Assembly: GCA_024643325.1 (NCBI GenBank)
Contig: JAHEND010000034.1
Location: forward strand, 1-64,000
Length of the DNA stretch: 64,000 nt
Direction of reading: 5' to 3'
Source of the DNA: Sediminicola sp.
GTDB lineage: Bacteria > Bacteroidota > Bacteroidia > Flavobacteriales > Flavobacteriaceae
The position numbers were made by a program, and so were the translations under genes. The notes under the pieces were generated by a model. It was not told the origin of the DNA. It was given only the letters and a program-made list of their open reading frames with translations, and searched no databases. Each line of letters begins with the position of its first letter. The stretch's first letter is position 1. Below, piece by piece: positions 18,635 to 27,912 of the stretch.

Positions 18635-19504
18635 TTACAAAAAGGATTCAAAAACCCACCAAAGCAAAGCGAACAATATTGGAATACCCTCTACCCAAAA
18701 ATTAGTAAAATAGCTACTTGAATGCTTGCCAGAAGAGAAAATCCCTGAAATCAGCAGCAGCGTAATCATTAGAGAAAGCCCCACCATTTGCAAAGGCCAT
18801 TTCAATATAGCACCAGCAAATAAATGGCCTCCTAAAAAAAGGAGGGACCACAAAAGTCCAATATTTTTAGTCTTTTTAACCCCAAAGCGCTGTGGAAGTG
18901 TGGCCAATTGAGGGGTATCTTTTAAATAATCCCTCAGTTCAAAAGGAACCATTAAAGCCAGCACCAAGAAAAAATGAGACAGAAACAAGGTCAAAACACC
19001 TATAAATCCAAAAGGGTTGGATGGGCTTGAAATCTGCAAAACCATTTTAACCCCTACTGTAGCAAGCGGCAATACCACAGTCGCAAGTGCCCAAACAAAA
19101 GCAACAATATAAATTTTCATGCCCTTTACAGCCCTAAGGTTTTTTTGGGCTGGCAATACAGGTAGCCCATAAAGGGCGGTAAAAACAACTAACATCAGTA
19201 ATACCAAATAGGCCAATGCGTTTAAGTATAACAACCCGTATAAGCCAAGCGCTCCACATAAAAAACTCAATATTTGCATGGGCATAAAAGACCTATGGGT
19301 CACTTTCAAATAAAAGGGACCACCCAAGCCATATTTGATAAAATTATAGCCCATAACAGTTCCGGAAAACAACACAATCCCCAAAGCATTGGACCATAAA
19401 ATGTTTAAGCCTTTAGCGCCCACATAACTGAGGGACACCACGGCAAAAGCCACGTGGACACTAGCCTTTAAATAAAAATCAAAAATTCTTCTCATTCCAC
19501 GCAT
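18635..19504 (-). CDS. UbiA-superfamily-like membrane protein, degenerate active site
   Basis: The 289-residue protein has about eight transmembrane helices. The segment [20 protein letters not shown] in the middle strongly resembles the second Asp-rich motif of UbiA prenyltransferases (D-x-x-x-D followed by T-L-P-x-x-x-G). The first motif N-D-x-x-D-x-x-x-D is not there: the equivalent region reads G-Y-N-F-I-K-Y-G, keeping the Asn but none of the Asp residues. Prenyl transfer by the usual mechanism is therefore doubtful. The start could be either the ATG at 19504 or the one whose first base is 19495 (M-R-R-I-F-D-F-Y). Confidence 0.68.
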   Translation of the reverse strand: MRGMRRIFDFYLKASVHVAFAVVSLSYVGAKGLNILWSNALGIVLFSGTVMGYNFIKYGLGGPFYLKVTHRSFMPMQILSFLCGALGLYGLLYLNALAYLVLLMLVVFTALYGLPVLPAQKNLRAVKGMKIYIVAFVWALATVVLPLATVGVKMVLQISSPSNPFGFIGVLTLFLSHFFLVLALMVPFELRDYLKDTPQLATLPQRFGVKKTKNIGLLWSLLFLGGHLFAGAILKWPLQMVGLSLMITLLLISGIFSSGKHSSSYFTNFWVEGIPILFALLWWVFESFL

Positions 19505-19601
19505 TCCACAAAAGTAAACAAACTGTTTATAAGCCCTTAAATTGGTTAAAAAGTTTGGCGAAGACTTGTGAAAAAGGCGTTATAATTCCTCTTTTTATTA
19601 G

Positions 19602-19609
19602 TAATTTTG
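19602..19609 (+). promoter_or_regulatory. -7 box for gcvP
   Basis: TAATTTTG matches TAnnTTTG and lies 38 bases before the chosen gcvP ATG, inside the region that a longer reading of the gene would count as coding. This supports the shorter start. No TTG at the expected -33 distance. Confidence 0.45.
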
Positions 19610-19647
19610 TGCATCTTTTTTACAAATCTAATATAACGATTTCGCTT

Positions 19648-22494
19648 ATGAAAACAGATGTTTTTGCATTACGCCACATTGGTATACAAGGGGAAGAACA
19701 ATCCCAAATGTTAAAGACAGTTGGGGTAGAAAGTCTAGACCAACTTATTTTGGAAACTATCCCTGCAGACATTCGTCTGAAAAAGGCGTTGAATTTAGCA
19801 CCTGCAATGAGCGAACACGATTACTTGTCTCATATAGAGGCTTTATCTCAAAAAAATCAAGTATTTAAATCATATATAGGTTTAGGGTACCACCAGAGTA
19901 TTACACCCTCTGTGATTAAGAGAAATATATTAGAAAATCCAGGATGGTATACTGCATACACGCCTTACCAAGCAGAAATTGCTCAAGGTAGGTTAGAGGC
20001 ATTAATCAATTTCCAGACTATGGTTTGTGAATTGACCGGAATGGATCTCGCCAACGCCTCTCTATTGGATGAGAGTACCGCAGCAGCAGAGGCCATGACC
20101 ATGCTCTATGACCTAAGAACGAGAGACCAGAAAAAACAGGAGGCCATGTCCTTTTTTGTTTCTGAAGATATTTTACCACAAACCCTTTCTTTATTAGAAA
20201 CTAGGGCTACACCACTGGGTATTCAATTAGAGGTTGGCCCAATAGATGCATTTACATTTGAATCCCATTTTTATGGTGCCATACTACAGTATCCTGGAAA
20301 AAATGGGACAATTGGCGCCGTAGACCAGTTTATGGAAAAAGCCAAGGCAACAGAAATTAAAGTGGCTTTTGCAGCAGACATATTGAGTTTAACCATGCTT
20401 ACAGCGCCCGGAGAATTTGGTGCAGATGTGGTGGTTGGAACCACACAACGCTTTGGAATTCCTTTAGGCTATGGGGGGCCACATGCAGCATTTTTTGCTA
20501 CAAGAGAAGACTATAAAAGGAGTATTCCTGGAAGAATCATTGGACTCACAAAAGATACTGACGGATTGCCAGCCTACCGAATGGCACTGCAAACCAGAGA
20601 GCAACACATCAAAAGAGATAAAGCGACTTCTAACATCTGTACCGCACAAGTACTTTTAGCTGTAATGGCTGGAATGTACGCGGTGTATCATGGACCTCAA
20701 GGCTTGTTGTATATTGCTCAGGGAATACACCACAAGACAGTTGCAGTGTCTAATGCACTTGAAAGTTTGGGCTATACCCAGCAGAACAAAAATTATTTTG
20801 ACACCCTATTGGTGTCGGCGCCAGCCAAAGAAATAAAAGCATTAGCAGAAGCCCATAAAGTCAATTTCCATTACGTTGCAACGGATCAGATAGGGATTTC
20901 TATTAACGAGGCCACTTCCGTGGCCGATGCACAAGAGATTGTAGCCATTTTTGCAGCCGCTAAAGGACAGACCCCACCCACTATCTCAATAGATAACGAA
21001 ACAAAAGTGCCCCAGCACTTGGCAAGAAAAACAGCTTTTTTAAGCCAAAAAGTATTTAACACCTACCACTCTGAAACGGCACTAATGCGTTATATAAAAC
21101 AATTAGAACGCAAGGATTTGGCTTTGAATCACTCCATGATTTCTCTGGGCTCATGTACCATGAAACTCAACGCGGCTACAGAAATGTTACCCCTTTCATG
21201 GGCACAATGGGGAAGCATACATCCTTTTGTACCTGTTAAACAAGCAGCTGGTTACCATGAAGTATTACAGCAATTAGAATTACAACTCAACGAAATCACT
21301 GGCTTTGCTGGAACTTCGCTACAACCAAACTCTGGAGCGCAGGGAGAATATGCAGGACTAATGACTATTAGAGCATACCACGCCTCTAGGGGAGAAAGTC
21401 ACAGGAATATATGCCTGATACCGGCGTCCGCCCACGGCACAAATCCAGCCTCTGCAGTGATGGCCGGAATGAAGGTTGTGGTAACAAAAACAGATGAAAA
21501 AGGAAATATAGACGTAGAAGACCTCAGAGAAAAAACCATTGCCCACAGTAGTGAATTGGCTGCACTCATGGTCACTTATCCTTCTACTCACGGAGTATTT
21601 GAATCTTCTATTAGAGAAATTACTGGCCTTATTCACGAGCACGGAGGGCAAGTGTATATGGATGGTGCCAACATGAATGCGCAGGTAGGATTGACCAATC
21701 CAGCCACTATTGGCGCAGACGTTTGTCACTTAAACTTGCACAAAACCTTTGCTATTCCTCATGGAGGAGGAGGTCCTGGTGTAGGCCCCATCTGTGTGGC
21801 GCCTCAATTGGTACCGTTTTTACCTACTAATCCAGTTATAGCTACTGGTGGTGACCAAGCCATTACTGCTATATCTGCAGCACCATGGGGCTCTGCCTTA
21901 GCCTGTCTTATTTCATATGGTTACATTAAAATGTTGGGAGAAGCCGGATTAACCCATGCTACTAAAATTGCTATTTTAAATGCCAACTATATTAAGGCTA
22001 GATTGAATGGCTCTTTTGAAGTGCTTTACACAGGTGAGCAAGGAAGAGCTGCCCATGAAATGATTATAGATTGCAGACCGTTTAAAGAACATGGAATAGA
22101 GGTAACTGATATAGCCAAAAGACTCATGGACTACGGATTCCATGCCCCAACAGTATCTTTCCCTGTGGCAGGGACTATGATGATTGAACCTACTGAAAGT
22201 GAAGATTTACCAGAATTAGATCGTTTTTGTGATGCCATGATAGCTATTAGAAAAGAAATAGATGCCGCTCACATAGACATACCTAATAACCCACTCAAAA
22301 ATGCGCCGCATACTCAAGCAATGCTTACTGGTGACCAATGGGATTTCCCTTACAGCAGACAGCAAGCTGCCTTCCCTTTACCATATGTGTCCGACAACAA
22401 GTTCTGGCCAACAGTAAGAAGGGTAGACGACGCTTACGGAGACAGGAACCTGATCTGTACCTGTACACCGATTGAAGCATATGCAGAGGCATAA
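19648..22494 (+). CDS. gcvP: Glycine dehydrogenase (decarboxylating), P-protein
   Basis: GcvP is the PLP-dependent P-protein of the glycine cleavage system, which splits glycine into CO2 and an aminomethyl group passed to the H-protein. The 948-residue protein is the fused, full-length form with N- and C-terminal halves in one chain. The PLP lysine is Lys699 in H-L-N-L-H-K-T-F, followed by the glycine-rich G-G-G-G-P-G-V-G-P. The start was set at 19648 ([12 protein letters not shown]), the normal N-terminus; the frame is open 31 codons further upstream but that part overlaps the -7 box. gcvT and gcvH are not nearby. Confidence 0.96.
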   Translation: MKTDVFALRHIGIQGEEQSQMLKTVGVESLDQLILETIPADIRLKKALNLAPAMSEHDYLSHIEALSQKNQVFKSYIGLGYHQSITPSVIKRNILENPGWYTAYTPYQAEIAQGRLEALINFQTMVCELTGMDLANASLLDESTAAAEAMTMLYDLRTRDQKKQEAMSFFVSEDILPQTLSLLETRATPLGIQLEVGPIDAFTFESHFYGAILQYPGKNGTIGAVDQFMEKAKATEIKVAFAADILSLTMLTAPGEFGADVVVGTTQRFGIPLGYGGPHAAFFATREDYKRSIPGRIIGLTKDTDGLPAYRMALQTREQHIKRDKATSNICTAQVLLAVMAGMYAVYHGPQGLLYIAQGIHHKTVAVSNALESLGYTQQNKNYFDTLLVSAPAKEIKALAEAHKVNFHYVATDQIGISINEATSVADAQEIVAIFAAAKGQTPPTISIDNETKVPQHLARKTAFLSQKVFNTYHSETALMRYIKQLERKDLALNHSMISLGSCTMKLNAATEMLPLSWAQWGSIHPFVPVKQAAGYHEVLQQLELQLNEITGFAGTSLQPNSGAQGEYAGLMTIRAYHASRGESHRNICLIPASAHGTNPASAVMAGMKVVVTKTDEKGNIDVEDLREKTIAHSSELAALMVTYPSTHGVFESSIREITGLIHEHGGQVYMDGANMNAQVGLTNPATIGADVCHLNLHKTFAIPHGGGGPGVGPICVAPQLVPFLPTNPVIATGGDQAITAISAAPWGSALACLISYGYIKMLGEAGLTHATKIAILNANYIKARLNGSFEVLYTGEQGRAAHEMIIDCRPFKEHGIEVTDIAKRLMDYGFHAPTVSFPVAGTMMIEPTESEDLPELDRFCDAMIAIRKEIDAAHIDIPNNPLKNAPHTQAMLTGDQWDFPYSRQQAAFPLPYVSDNKFWPTVRRVDDAYGDRNLICTCTPIEAYAEA

Positions 22495-22534
22495 ATAATA
22501 CTGAACATCGTATATTTTAGATATTGACGCTTTA

Positions 22535-22580
22535 CATAGGTTACATTTTTTTTATCTTGTGATAAATTATGTAACCTATG
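22535..22580 (+). promoter_or_regulatory. Nested inverted repeat covering the KAS III start codon
   Basis: CATAGGTTACAT (22535-22546) and ATGTAACCTATG (22569-22580) are perfect 12-base inverted repeats. Between them TTTATC (22551-22556) and GATAAA (22561-22566) form a second 6-base repeat around a TTGT loop. The right arm ends in the start codon of the ketoacyl synthase gene. As RNA this is a long hairpin that hides the start codon; as DNA it is a symmetrical operator-like site. The arms are seen directly; the role is inferred. Confidence 0.65.
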
Positions 22581-23639
22581 AAAGTGAGTATTAAGGGAAG
22601 CGGTAGCTATATTCCGCCTCTAATAACCCCAAATGAAGCTTTTAATTCACATACGTTCCTTCAAGAAAATGGCCAGGCATTTGAGCAAGAAAATGGGGTA
22701 ATCATTGAAAAGTTCAAGGCCATTACTGGTATTGAAAATCGCAGGTATGCCCCAGATCACTTAAATACCTCTGATTTAGGCTTTTTAGCGGCTCAAGAGG
22801 CTATTACAGACGCTCATATTGATCCTGAGACCATTGACTACATTATTTTTGGTCATAATTTTGGTGACGTTTCTACTCCAGGTGAACAAGGGGACACTTT
22901 ACCTTCATTGGCCTCTAGGGTAAAACACTTGCTGCGTATTAAAAATCCTTCTTGTGTAGCCTATGACTTACTATTTGGCTGCCCAGGCTGGGTAGAAGGA
23001 GTAATTCATGCCCAGGCATTTATGAAAGCTGGAATGGCTAAAAGGTGCTTAGTGATTGGCGGTGAAACCCTCTCAAGGGTTTTGGATCCTCATGACAGAG
23101 ATTCCATGATCTATGCAGACGGCGCTGGAGCTACAATTCTTGACATAGAAGACCCTCAGGGGGGAAGCATCCTCTCTCATGCATCAGAAACCCACTCTTT
23201 TGAAGAAGCCCACTTCTTATTTTTTGGCTGCTCTTACAAACAAGACGCGTCCAAAAATGAAAAATACATAAAAATGTACGGCCGCAAAATTTATGAATTT
23301 GCGGTGACCCATGTCCCCGTAGCCATGCAGAAATGTTTGGACGCTAGTGGGCACAATATTGGAGATCTCAAAAAGATATTCATTCACCAAGCCAATGAAA
23401 AAATGGACGCTGCTATTGTAAAGCGTTTTTACAGACAGTATAAAACCCCTGTCCCAAAAGGCATTATGCCCATGAATATTCATGAATTTGGAAACAGCTC
23501 CGTAGCTACTATTCCAACTCTTTTTGACATGGTAAAACGCGGTCAATTAGAGGGACACGAGATTAAAAAAGGAGATATAGTCATGTTTGCCAGTGTGGGA
23601 GCGGGAATGAATATAAACGCATTTGTATATAAGGTATAA
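22578..23639 (+). CDS. 3-oxoacyl-ACP synthase III family protein
   Basis: The 353-residue thiolase-fold enzyme belongs to the KAS III (FabH-like) group, which condenses an acyl-CoA with malonyl-ACP. The catalytic triad is present: Cys135 in L-L-F-G-C-P-G-W, His in I-F-I-H-Q-A-N-E-K-M, and Asn in F-G-N-S-S-V-A-T. It is about 20-30 residues longer than housekeeping FabH and has the Flavobacteria-specific start I-K-G-S-G-S-Y-I-P-P, so it is probably a second, specialised KAS III and not the fatty-acid initiator. It precedes a methyltransferase and a glycosyltransferase, hinting at a lipid or glycolipid product. Its start codon is inside an inverted repeat. Confidence 0.9.
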   Translation: MKVSIKGSGSYIPPLITPNEAFNSHTFLQENGQAFEQENGVIIEKFKAITGIENRRYAPDHLNTSDLGFLAAQEAITDAHIDPETIDYIIFGHNFGDVSTPGEQGDTLPSLASRVKHLLRIKNPSCVAYDLLFGCPGWVEGVIHAQAFMKAGMAKRCLVIGGETLSRVLDPHDRDSMIYADGAGATILDIEDPQGGSILSHASETHSFEEAHFLFFGCSYKQDASKNEKYIKMYGRKIYEFAVTHVPVAMQKCLDASGHNIGDLKKIFIHQANEKMDAAIVKRFYRQYKTPVPKGIMPMNIHEFGNSSVATIPTLFDMVKRGQLEGHEIKKGDIVMFASVGAGMNINAFVYKV

Positions 23640-23677
23640 TAGAGGAATTAGAAATAAACTATATTTTTAACATCAAG

Positions 23678-23749
23678 GATTATTTAAGTGCCAAATACTT
23701 TTTAAGCGACGATGATTATTTAAGTATCTAATACTTTTTAAGCGCCGAA
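23678..23749. repeat. Two tandem 36-base repeats
   Basis: Two adjacent copies of a 36-base unit, 23678-23713 and 23714-23749, agree at about 31 positions; both contain GATTATTTAAGT and AATACTTTTTAAGCG. The second copy holds a perfect small dyad, AAGTAT-CTA-ATACTT. A fragment resembling the unit continues after 23749. They fill the gap between the KAS III gene and the methyltransferase gene. Confidence 0.7.
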
Positions 23750-23804
23750 TATTTTTTACCGCTATTAAAAGCAATGGCACTTACTTATTCCTTTAATTTG
23801 TCTT

Positions 23805-24329
23805 ATGTACAAAAAATACTTTCCAGAAAAGAGGTATAAAATAACCCTAGCTTTTTTACAAGAGCATATTTCAACCCAGGAAACCATTCTGGACTTAGGG
23901 GTAGAAAATCCATTAAGTGAACAAATGCGAGCGCTTGGTTACCCTGTAAAAAATACTTCAGGAGAAGATTTAGATATTGACCAAAGTGCTTTAATTCACT
24001 CCGACGCTTCAGTAGTCACCGCTTTTGAAATCTTTGAACACCTCTTAAACCCCTTTCAGGTGCTACAGCAAATTAAATCTAAAAAAATAGTGATCAGTGT
24101 ACCTTTAAGACTTTGGTTTGCCGCTGCATACAAGAGTAAGACAGACCCTTGGGACAGGCATTACCACGAATTTGAAAGCTGGCAGCTAGATTGGCTCTTA
24201 GAAAAAACAGGCTGGGAGATTAAAGCGGCTAAACGCTGGACTAATCCAACTAAAAAATTAGGGATTAGACCCCTTTTAAGGTGGTTTACCCCACGGTATT
24301 ATATGGTGTATGCAGAAAGAAAATTTTAG
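23805..24329 (+). CDS. Class I SAM-dependent methyltransferase-like protein
   Basis: The short (174-residue) protein has a Rossmann-type methyltransferase core: motif I as I-L-D-L-G-V-E-N near residue 28, an acidic end of strand 2, and F-E-I-F-E-H-L-L-N-P near residue 75, the type-11 methyltransferase motif. The usual G-x-G-x-G is reduced to L-G-V-E-N-P, so SAM binding may be altered. Substrate unknown. The gene ends 7 bases before the chosen glycosyltransferase start, so the two are cotranscribed, and both may modify the same lipid or saccharide. Confidence 0.75.
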   Translation: MYKKYFPEKRYKITLAFLQEHISTQETILDLGVENPLSEQMRALGYPVKNTSGEDLDIDQSALIHSDASVVTAFEIFEHLLNPFQVLQQIKSKKIVISVPLRLWFAAAYKSKTDPWDRHYHEFESWQLDWLLEKTGWEIKAAKRWTNPTKKLGIRPLLRWFTPRYYMVYAERKF

Positions 24330-24336
24330 CACAGAA

Positions 24337-25191
24337 ATGAAGGTATATATTGTCATTCCCGCACATAATGAAGGGATATTTTTAAAGGGCTGTCTCGAGT
24401 CTATTTGCCTTCAAACTTTGGCACCCAAACAGGTCATTATCGTGAATGATCATTCTTCAGACAATACTTACGAAATAGCAAAGGGATTTGCTGAAAAACA
24501 TCCATTTATAACTGCTATAAACCACCGAAGTTCAAGCCTACATATGCCAGGAAGCAAAGTGGTAAAGGCATTTAATTATGGCCTAGAACAGTTAGATCAA
24601 TCGTATGATGTTTTACTCAAATTAGACGCAGACATACTACTCCCTGAAAATTACCTAGAGCGCATTTGTACGCATTTCAAAAACAATCCTTCTCTTGGTA
24701 TTTGTGGTGGATTTGCCTATGAACAAGACCACAAAGGACAATGGCTTTTAAATCACCCCATGGACAAGACGCACATTCGCGGGGCATTTAAGGCCTATTC
24801 AAAAGCTTGCTTTACTGCAATGGGCGGTCTAAGGGTGGCTATGGGATGGGATACCGTAGACGAACTTTTAGCCCAATACCACGGTTTTGAATTAAAGACA
24901 GAGGAACAATTAGCGGTAAAGCACTTAAGACCTATAGGCAGTGCATACAATAAAAGGGCCAAATTACTCCAAGGAAAAGCCATGTACGGCATGAGATATG
25001 GGGTACTAATTACCCTGATAGCCGCATTAAAAATGGCTGTAAAGCAAAAACGTTTTATGGCCTTCTTCCACCATATGGGTGGCTTTTTTGAGGCCAAAAA
25101 AGAAAACGCCCCTTTCATGGTAAACCACGAAGAAGGCGTTTTTATCAGGCGCTTAAGATGGAAAAATATCAGGTCTAAAATCTTAGGCTAA
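24337..25191 (+). CDS. Family 2 glycosyltransferase
   Basis: The 284-residue protein is a GT-A-fold inverting glycosyltransferase. It starts M-K-V-Y-I-V-I-P-A-H-N-E, the normal GT2 beginning; nucleotide-binding Asp residues are in I-V-N-D-H-S-S-D, and the D-x-D metal motif is K-L-D-A-D-I-L. The later W-D-T-V-D-E segment supplies the likely catalytic base. An ATG at 24310 would add nine residues and overlap the previous gene by 20 bases, so 24337 was preferred. There is no multi-helix membrane domain. Acceptor unknown; context with the KAS III and methyltransferase genes suggests a lipid-linked product. Confidence 0.85.
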   Translation: MKVYIVIPAHNEGIFLKGCLESICLQTLAPKQVIIVNDHSSDNTYEIAKGFAEKHPFITAINHRSSSLHMPGSKVVKAFNYGLEQLDQSYDVLLKLDADILLPENYLERICTHFKNNPSLGICGGFAYEQDHKGQWLLNHPMDKTHIRGAFKAYSKACFTAMGGLRVAMGWDTVDELLAQYHGFELKTEEQLAVKHLRPIGSAYNKRAKLLQGKAMYGMRYGVLITLIAALKMAVKQKRFMAFFHHMGGFFEAKKENAPFMVNHEEGVFIRRLRWKNIRSKILG

Positions 25192-25261
25192 GCCCAAACC
25201 ATCCCATGATTTTTTTCTGACAGCCTTTTTAATAGGCCCTTATATTGAAAAAAAAATATGA

Positions 25262-26917
25262 TTACTCTAAGACCTGAGTGAGTGGCTTTCCAGTGGTACC
25301 GTTTGGAAATGCAATGCCTAACATGGCAGCTATTGTTGGAGCAATATCTGGAATCTCTGATCTTTCATAACTAGCCCCACGTTTAAACCCTTTTCCAAAA
25401 AATAATAAGGGGGTGTGGGTATCGTAAATTTGAGGAGACCCATGGGTAGAGCCTGTCTTAGAATAACTAATTACAGCAGGTTTTAAAACAAAAAGAACAT
25501 CTCCAGATCTTTTGGAGTTATACCCATTTTGAAGGATATAAGGAATGCCTTTAGTATATTCCTCTCCCCACATTTGATAAGCGGTATAAGTTCTTTCCAC
25601 AGCAGAATCTTGTAAAATAAATTGAGCCAAATCTTCTTGCATCTCCCTTAAATCAATGTCTAACTGAGTAGCTAAACCCCTATTCAAAAACACTTGATAA
25701 TTAGAGATATTCTCAATGAGATCCTCTGATCCGAAGCGGTCTACCACATAGGCATTAAGCTTATCCTTAAATACTTTTGAATCAAAATATCCTGAAGGAA
25801 TTTTTAAATCCTTTAAATAGCTAGGCACTTGCACAGCCGCATGATCTGCCGTTAAAAATAGACTGTAATTACCGGGGCCTACTTGAGCATCTAAAGCTTT
25901 GAGTAATCTTTCTAAGTCTAAATCTAATCGGTAGTAAGTGTCTTCTATTTCCCGTGAATTAACCCCAAACTGGTGTCCAACATAATCGGTACTAGAAAAA
26001 CTCACAGCCAGAAAATCTGTATCTAAACCCTTACCTAGATTCTCTCCTTTTAGCGCTGCCAAGGCAAAATCAGTAGTAAGGCTATTGCCGTAAGCTGTTG
26101 CTTTTAAAATATCATATGCACCATTGGCTTCCCAAAGCGACACTAGATCATGTGGAAAAACTGCCGTAGTTTCACCTTTGTATGCCCCTTCATAATTGTT
26201 TTTATCTAAACCACTCTGGATATAGGCTTTTTCAGACTTTAGTAGATTCCAAGGCTTTTTGTATTGCTGAGGTACTTTGCTGTTAAATTGGGTGACCCAA
26301 GAGGGCAAGGATTCCATGTAAAAAGTACTGCTAATCCAACTGCCTTCATTTTTCCCATGAAACCAATATGCAGCATCTGCTGTGTGTCCCCCAGGCAAGA
26401 CCGCACCCCTGTCTTTCAATGCAATAGCAATCACTTTTGATCTGGACTGGGTATGTAATTTTAGCTGATCTGAGATGGTGGTGGTTAACAATTGCTTGGG
26501 AGACATTTGCCCTGCTGAGGAAGCAGTTCCTACAGAAGCGTAAGTATTATCTGCTGCACAATACACAGACGCTCCAATTTCCTTATCGTACCAATCATTC
26601 CCAATAATCCCATGAGACGCTGGAGTGGTTCCCGTGTAAACAGATGCATGACCAGGGCCTGTACTTGTAGGGGCATAATTATAATGATTGTTTTTAAAAT
26701 TAAAACCTTCTTTAACTAGGCGCTTAAACCCACCCTCTGAATATCCGTTCCAAAAACGAGAAATATAGTCATAGCGCATTTGATCAACTACGATACCAAC
26801 CACTAATTTTGGTCTTTCGAATTCATTAGATTTTACTGGGTTTTTCTGCGCCTTAACAGTCAGTGATAAGAGTACAGAAAAACAAAAAAATAACTGTTTA
26901 TTAAAACGTGGTTTCAT
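25262..26917 (-). CDS. pafA: PafA-type alkaline phosphatase
   Basis: The 551-residue exported protein (signal peptide about 1-23, ending V-K-A-Q) is a zinc phosphate monoesterase of the PafA group. The nucleophile is Thr86 in A-P-T-S-T-G-P-G-H-A-S, Asn107 is in G-N-D-W-Y-D, and Lys168/Arg170 in A-L-K-D-R-G-A-V-L-P; the spacing between these matches known PafA enzymes. Zinc ligands appear in V-V-D-Q-M-R-Y-D and S-S-T-D-Y-V-G-H-Q-F-G and T-A-D-H-A. It should release phosphate from organic phosphomonoesters in the periplasm. The upstream region holds a -7 box and a 12-base inverted repeat. Confidence 0.93.
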   Translation of the reverse strand: MKPRFNKQLFFCFSVLLSLTVKAQKNPVKSNEFERPKLVVGIVVDQMRYDYISRFWNGYSEGGFKRLVKEGFNFKNNHYNYAPTSTGPGHASVYTGTTPASHGIIGNDWYDKEIGASVYCAADNTYASVGTASSAGQMSPKQLLTTTISDQLKLHTQSRSKVIAIALKDRGAVLPGGHTADAAYWFHGKNEGSWISSTFYMESLPSWVTQFNSKVPQQYKKPWNLLKSEKAYIQSGLDKNNYEGAYKGETTAVFPHDLVSLWEANGAYDILKATAYGNSLTTDFALAALKGENLGKGLDTDFLAVSFSSTDYVGHQFGVNSREIEDTYYRLDLDLERLLKALDAQVGPGNYSLFLTADHAAVQVPSYLKDLKIPSGYFDSKVFKDKLNAYVVDRFGSEDLIENISNYQVFLNRGLATQLDIDLREMQEDLAQFILQDSAVERTYTAYQMWGEEYTKGIPYILQNGYNSKRSGDVLFVLKPAVISYSKTGSTHGSPQIYDTHTPLLFFGKGFKRGASYERSEIPDIAPTIAAMLGIAFPNGTTGKPLTQVLE

Positions 26918-26918
26918 A

Positions 26919-27000
26919 ATTGATTTGTTTACTCAAAAATAAGACTTTTAGAGGTAAAGCTTGAACTTATAAAGTAAAATCATTGTTAAAACAAATCAAT
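26919..27000. promoter_or_regulatory. pafA -7 box framed by a 12-base inverted repeat
   Basis: On the minus strand TATTTTTG (26934-26941) is an exact -7 box 16 bases before the pafA start, with TTC 21 bases upstream as an imperfect -33 element. ATTGATTTGTTT at 26919-26930 and its exact reverse complement AAACAAATCAAT at 26989-27000 frame this promoter. A separate hairpin, ACCCTTT-TGT-AAAGGGT, lies at 27005-27021. The rest of the 257-base divergent gap to the permease gene has no other clear signal. Confidence 0.45.
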
Positions 27001-27174
27001 CGCTACCCTTTTGTAAAGGGTTCAACCGAAAAAAATATTTCATCATTATCTTTAAATCCTTTGGGACATAGATAGACTTAAAAAGAAAAATCGCATGGCT
27101 AGTTAAAAGCTTATTAGTATTTTTACTTGAGATTCAAGGGGGTAAATAATACGCCTTAGATTTTAAATAGCATC

Positions 27175-27912
27175 ATGAAGCACCTTGCAGCGATTGGACA
27201 GTATTTTTTAATGATACGAGAGGTTTTTAAAAAGCCTACTAAGTGGAAAGTCATGCGGGGATTAATCCTTAAAGAAATTGATGAACTTATTTATGGCTCC
27301 ATGGGGATTGTCATTTTTGTTTCTTTATTTATTGGGGGTGTAGTAACCATTCAAACCGCCCTTAATCTCAATAGTCCTCTGATTCCGAAAAACTTAATTG
27401 GATTTGCTTCCAGACAATCGGTCATTCTAGAATTTGCTCCAACTTTTACCTCTATCATCATGGCTGGAAAGGTAGGGTCATTTATTACTTCCAGTATTGG
27501 ATCCATGCGTGTTACCGAACAAATAGATGCCTTGGAGGTTATGGGAATAAATTCACTTAACTACTTGGTGTTTCCTAAAATAATTGCCCTACTTATGTAT
27601 CCATTCGTGATTGCTATTGCTATGTACTTGGGTATTTTTGGTGGATTTTTAGCTGGGGTTTTTGGTGGATTTTCTACTGCTGCAGATTTTATTGAAGGGG
27701 TGCGAATAGACTTTGTGCCTTTTCATGTAGCCTATGCATTTATAAAAACCATGTTTTTTGCATTTATTATTGCAACGGTACCTTCATTTCACGGGTATTA
27801 TATGAAAGGTGGTGCCTTAGAGGTTGGTAAAGCAAGTACCACTTCCTTTGTTTGGACGGCTGTAGTAATCATCACTACAAATTATATACTCACACAACTT
27901 TTACTGGGCTAA
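27175..27912 (+). CDS. MlaE/YrbE-type ABC transporter permease
   Basis: The 245-residue membrane protein is the permease of an Mla-type lipid transporter, which moves phospholipids between the inner and outer membranes. It has five or six hydrophobic helices and the family segments F-A-P-T-F-T-S-I-I-M-A-G-K-V-G-S, E-Q-I-D-A-L-E-V-M-G-I-N, and A-T-V-P-S-F-H-G-Y-Y-M-K-G-G-A-L-E-V-G. Its stop overlaps the ATPase start (TAATG). The MCE substrate-binding protein is not in the window. Confidence 0.92.
   Translation: MKHLAAIGQYFLMIREVFKKPTKWKVMRGLILKEIDELIYGSMGIVIFVSLFIGGVVTIQTALNLNSPLIPKNLIGFASRQSVILEFAPTFTSIIMAGKVGSFITSSIGSMRVTEQIDALEVMGINSLNYLVFPKIIALLMYPFVIAIAMYLGIFGGFLAGVFGGFSTAADFIEGVRIDFVPFHVAYAFIKTMFFAFIIATVPSFHGYYMKGGALEVGKASTTSFVWTAVVIITTNYILTQLLLG

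Noticed and set aside
19555-19647. 31 extra N-terminal codons of gcvP
   Set aside because: The region contains a -7 promoter box, and [12 protein letters not shown] at 19648 is the normal N-terminus.
19505-19647. Glycine riboswitch before gcvP
   Set aside because: The 140-base leader lacks the paired aptamer cores; only a -7 box was found.
23678-23749. Possible CRISPR array
   Set aside because: Only two 36-base units in direct contact with no spacers between them, and no cas genes in the window.
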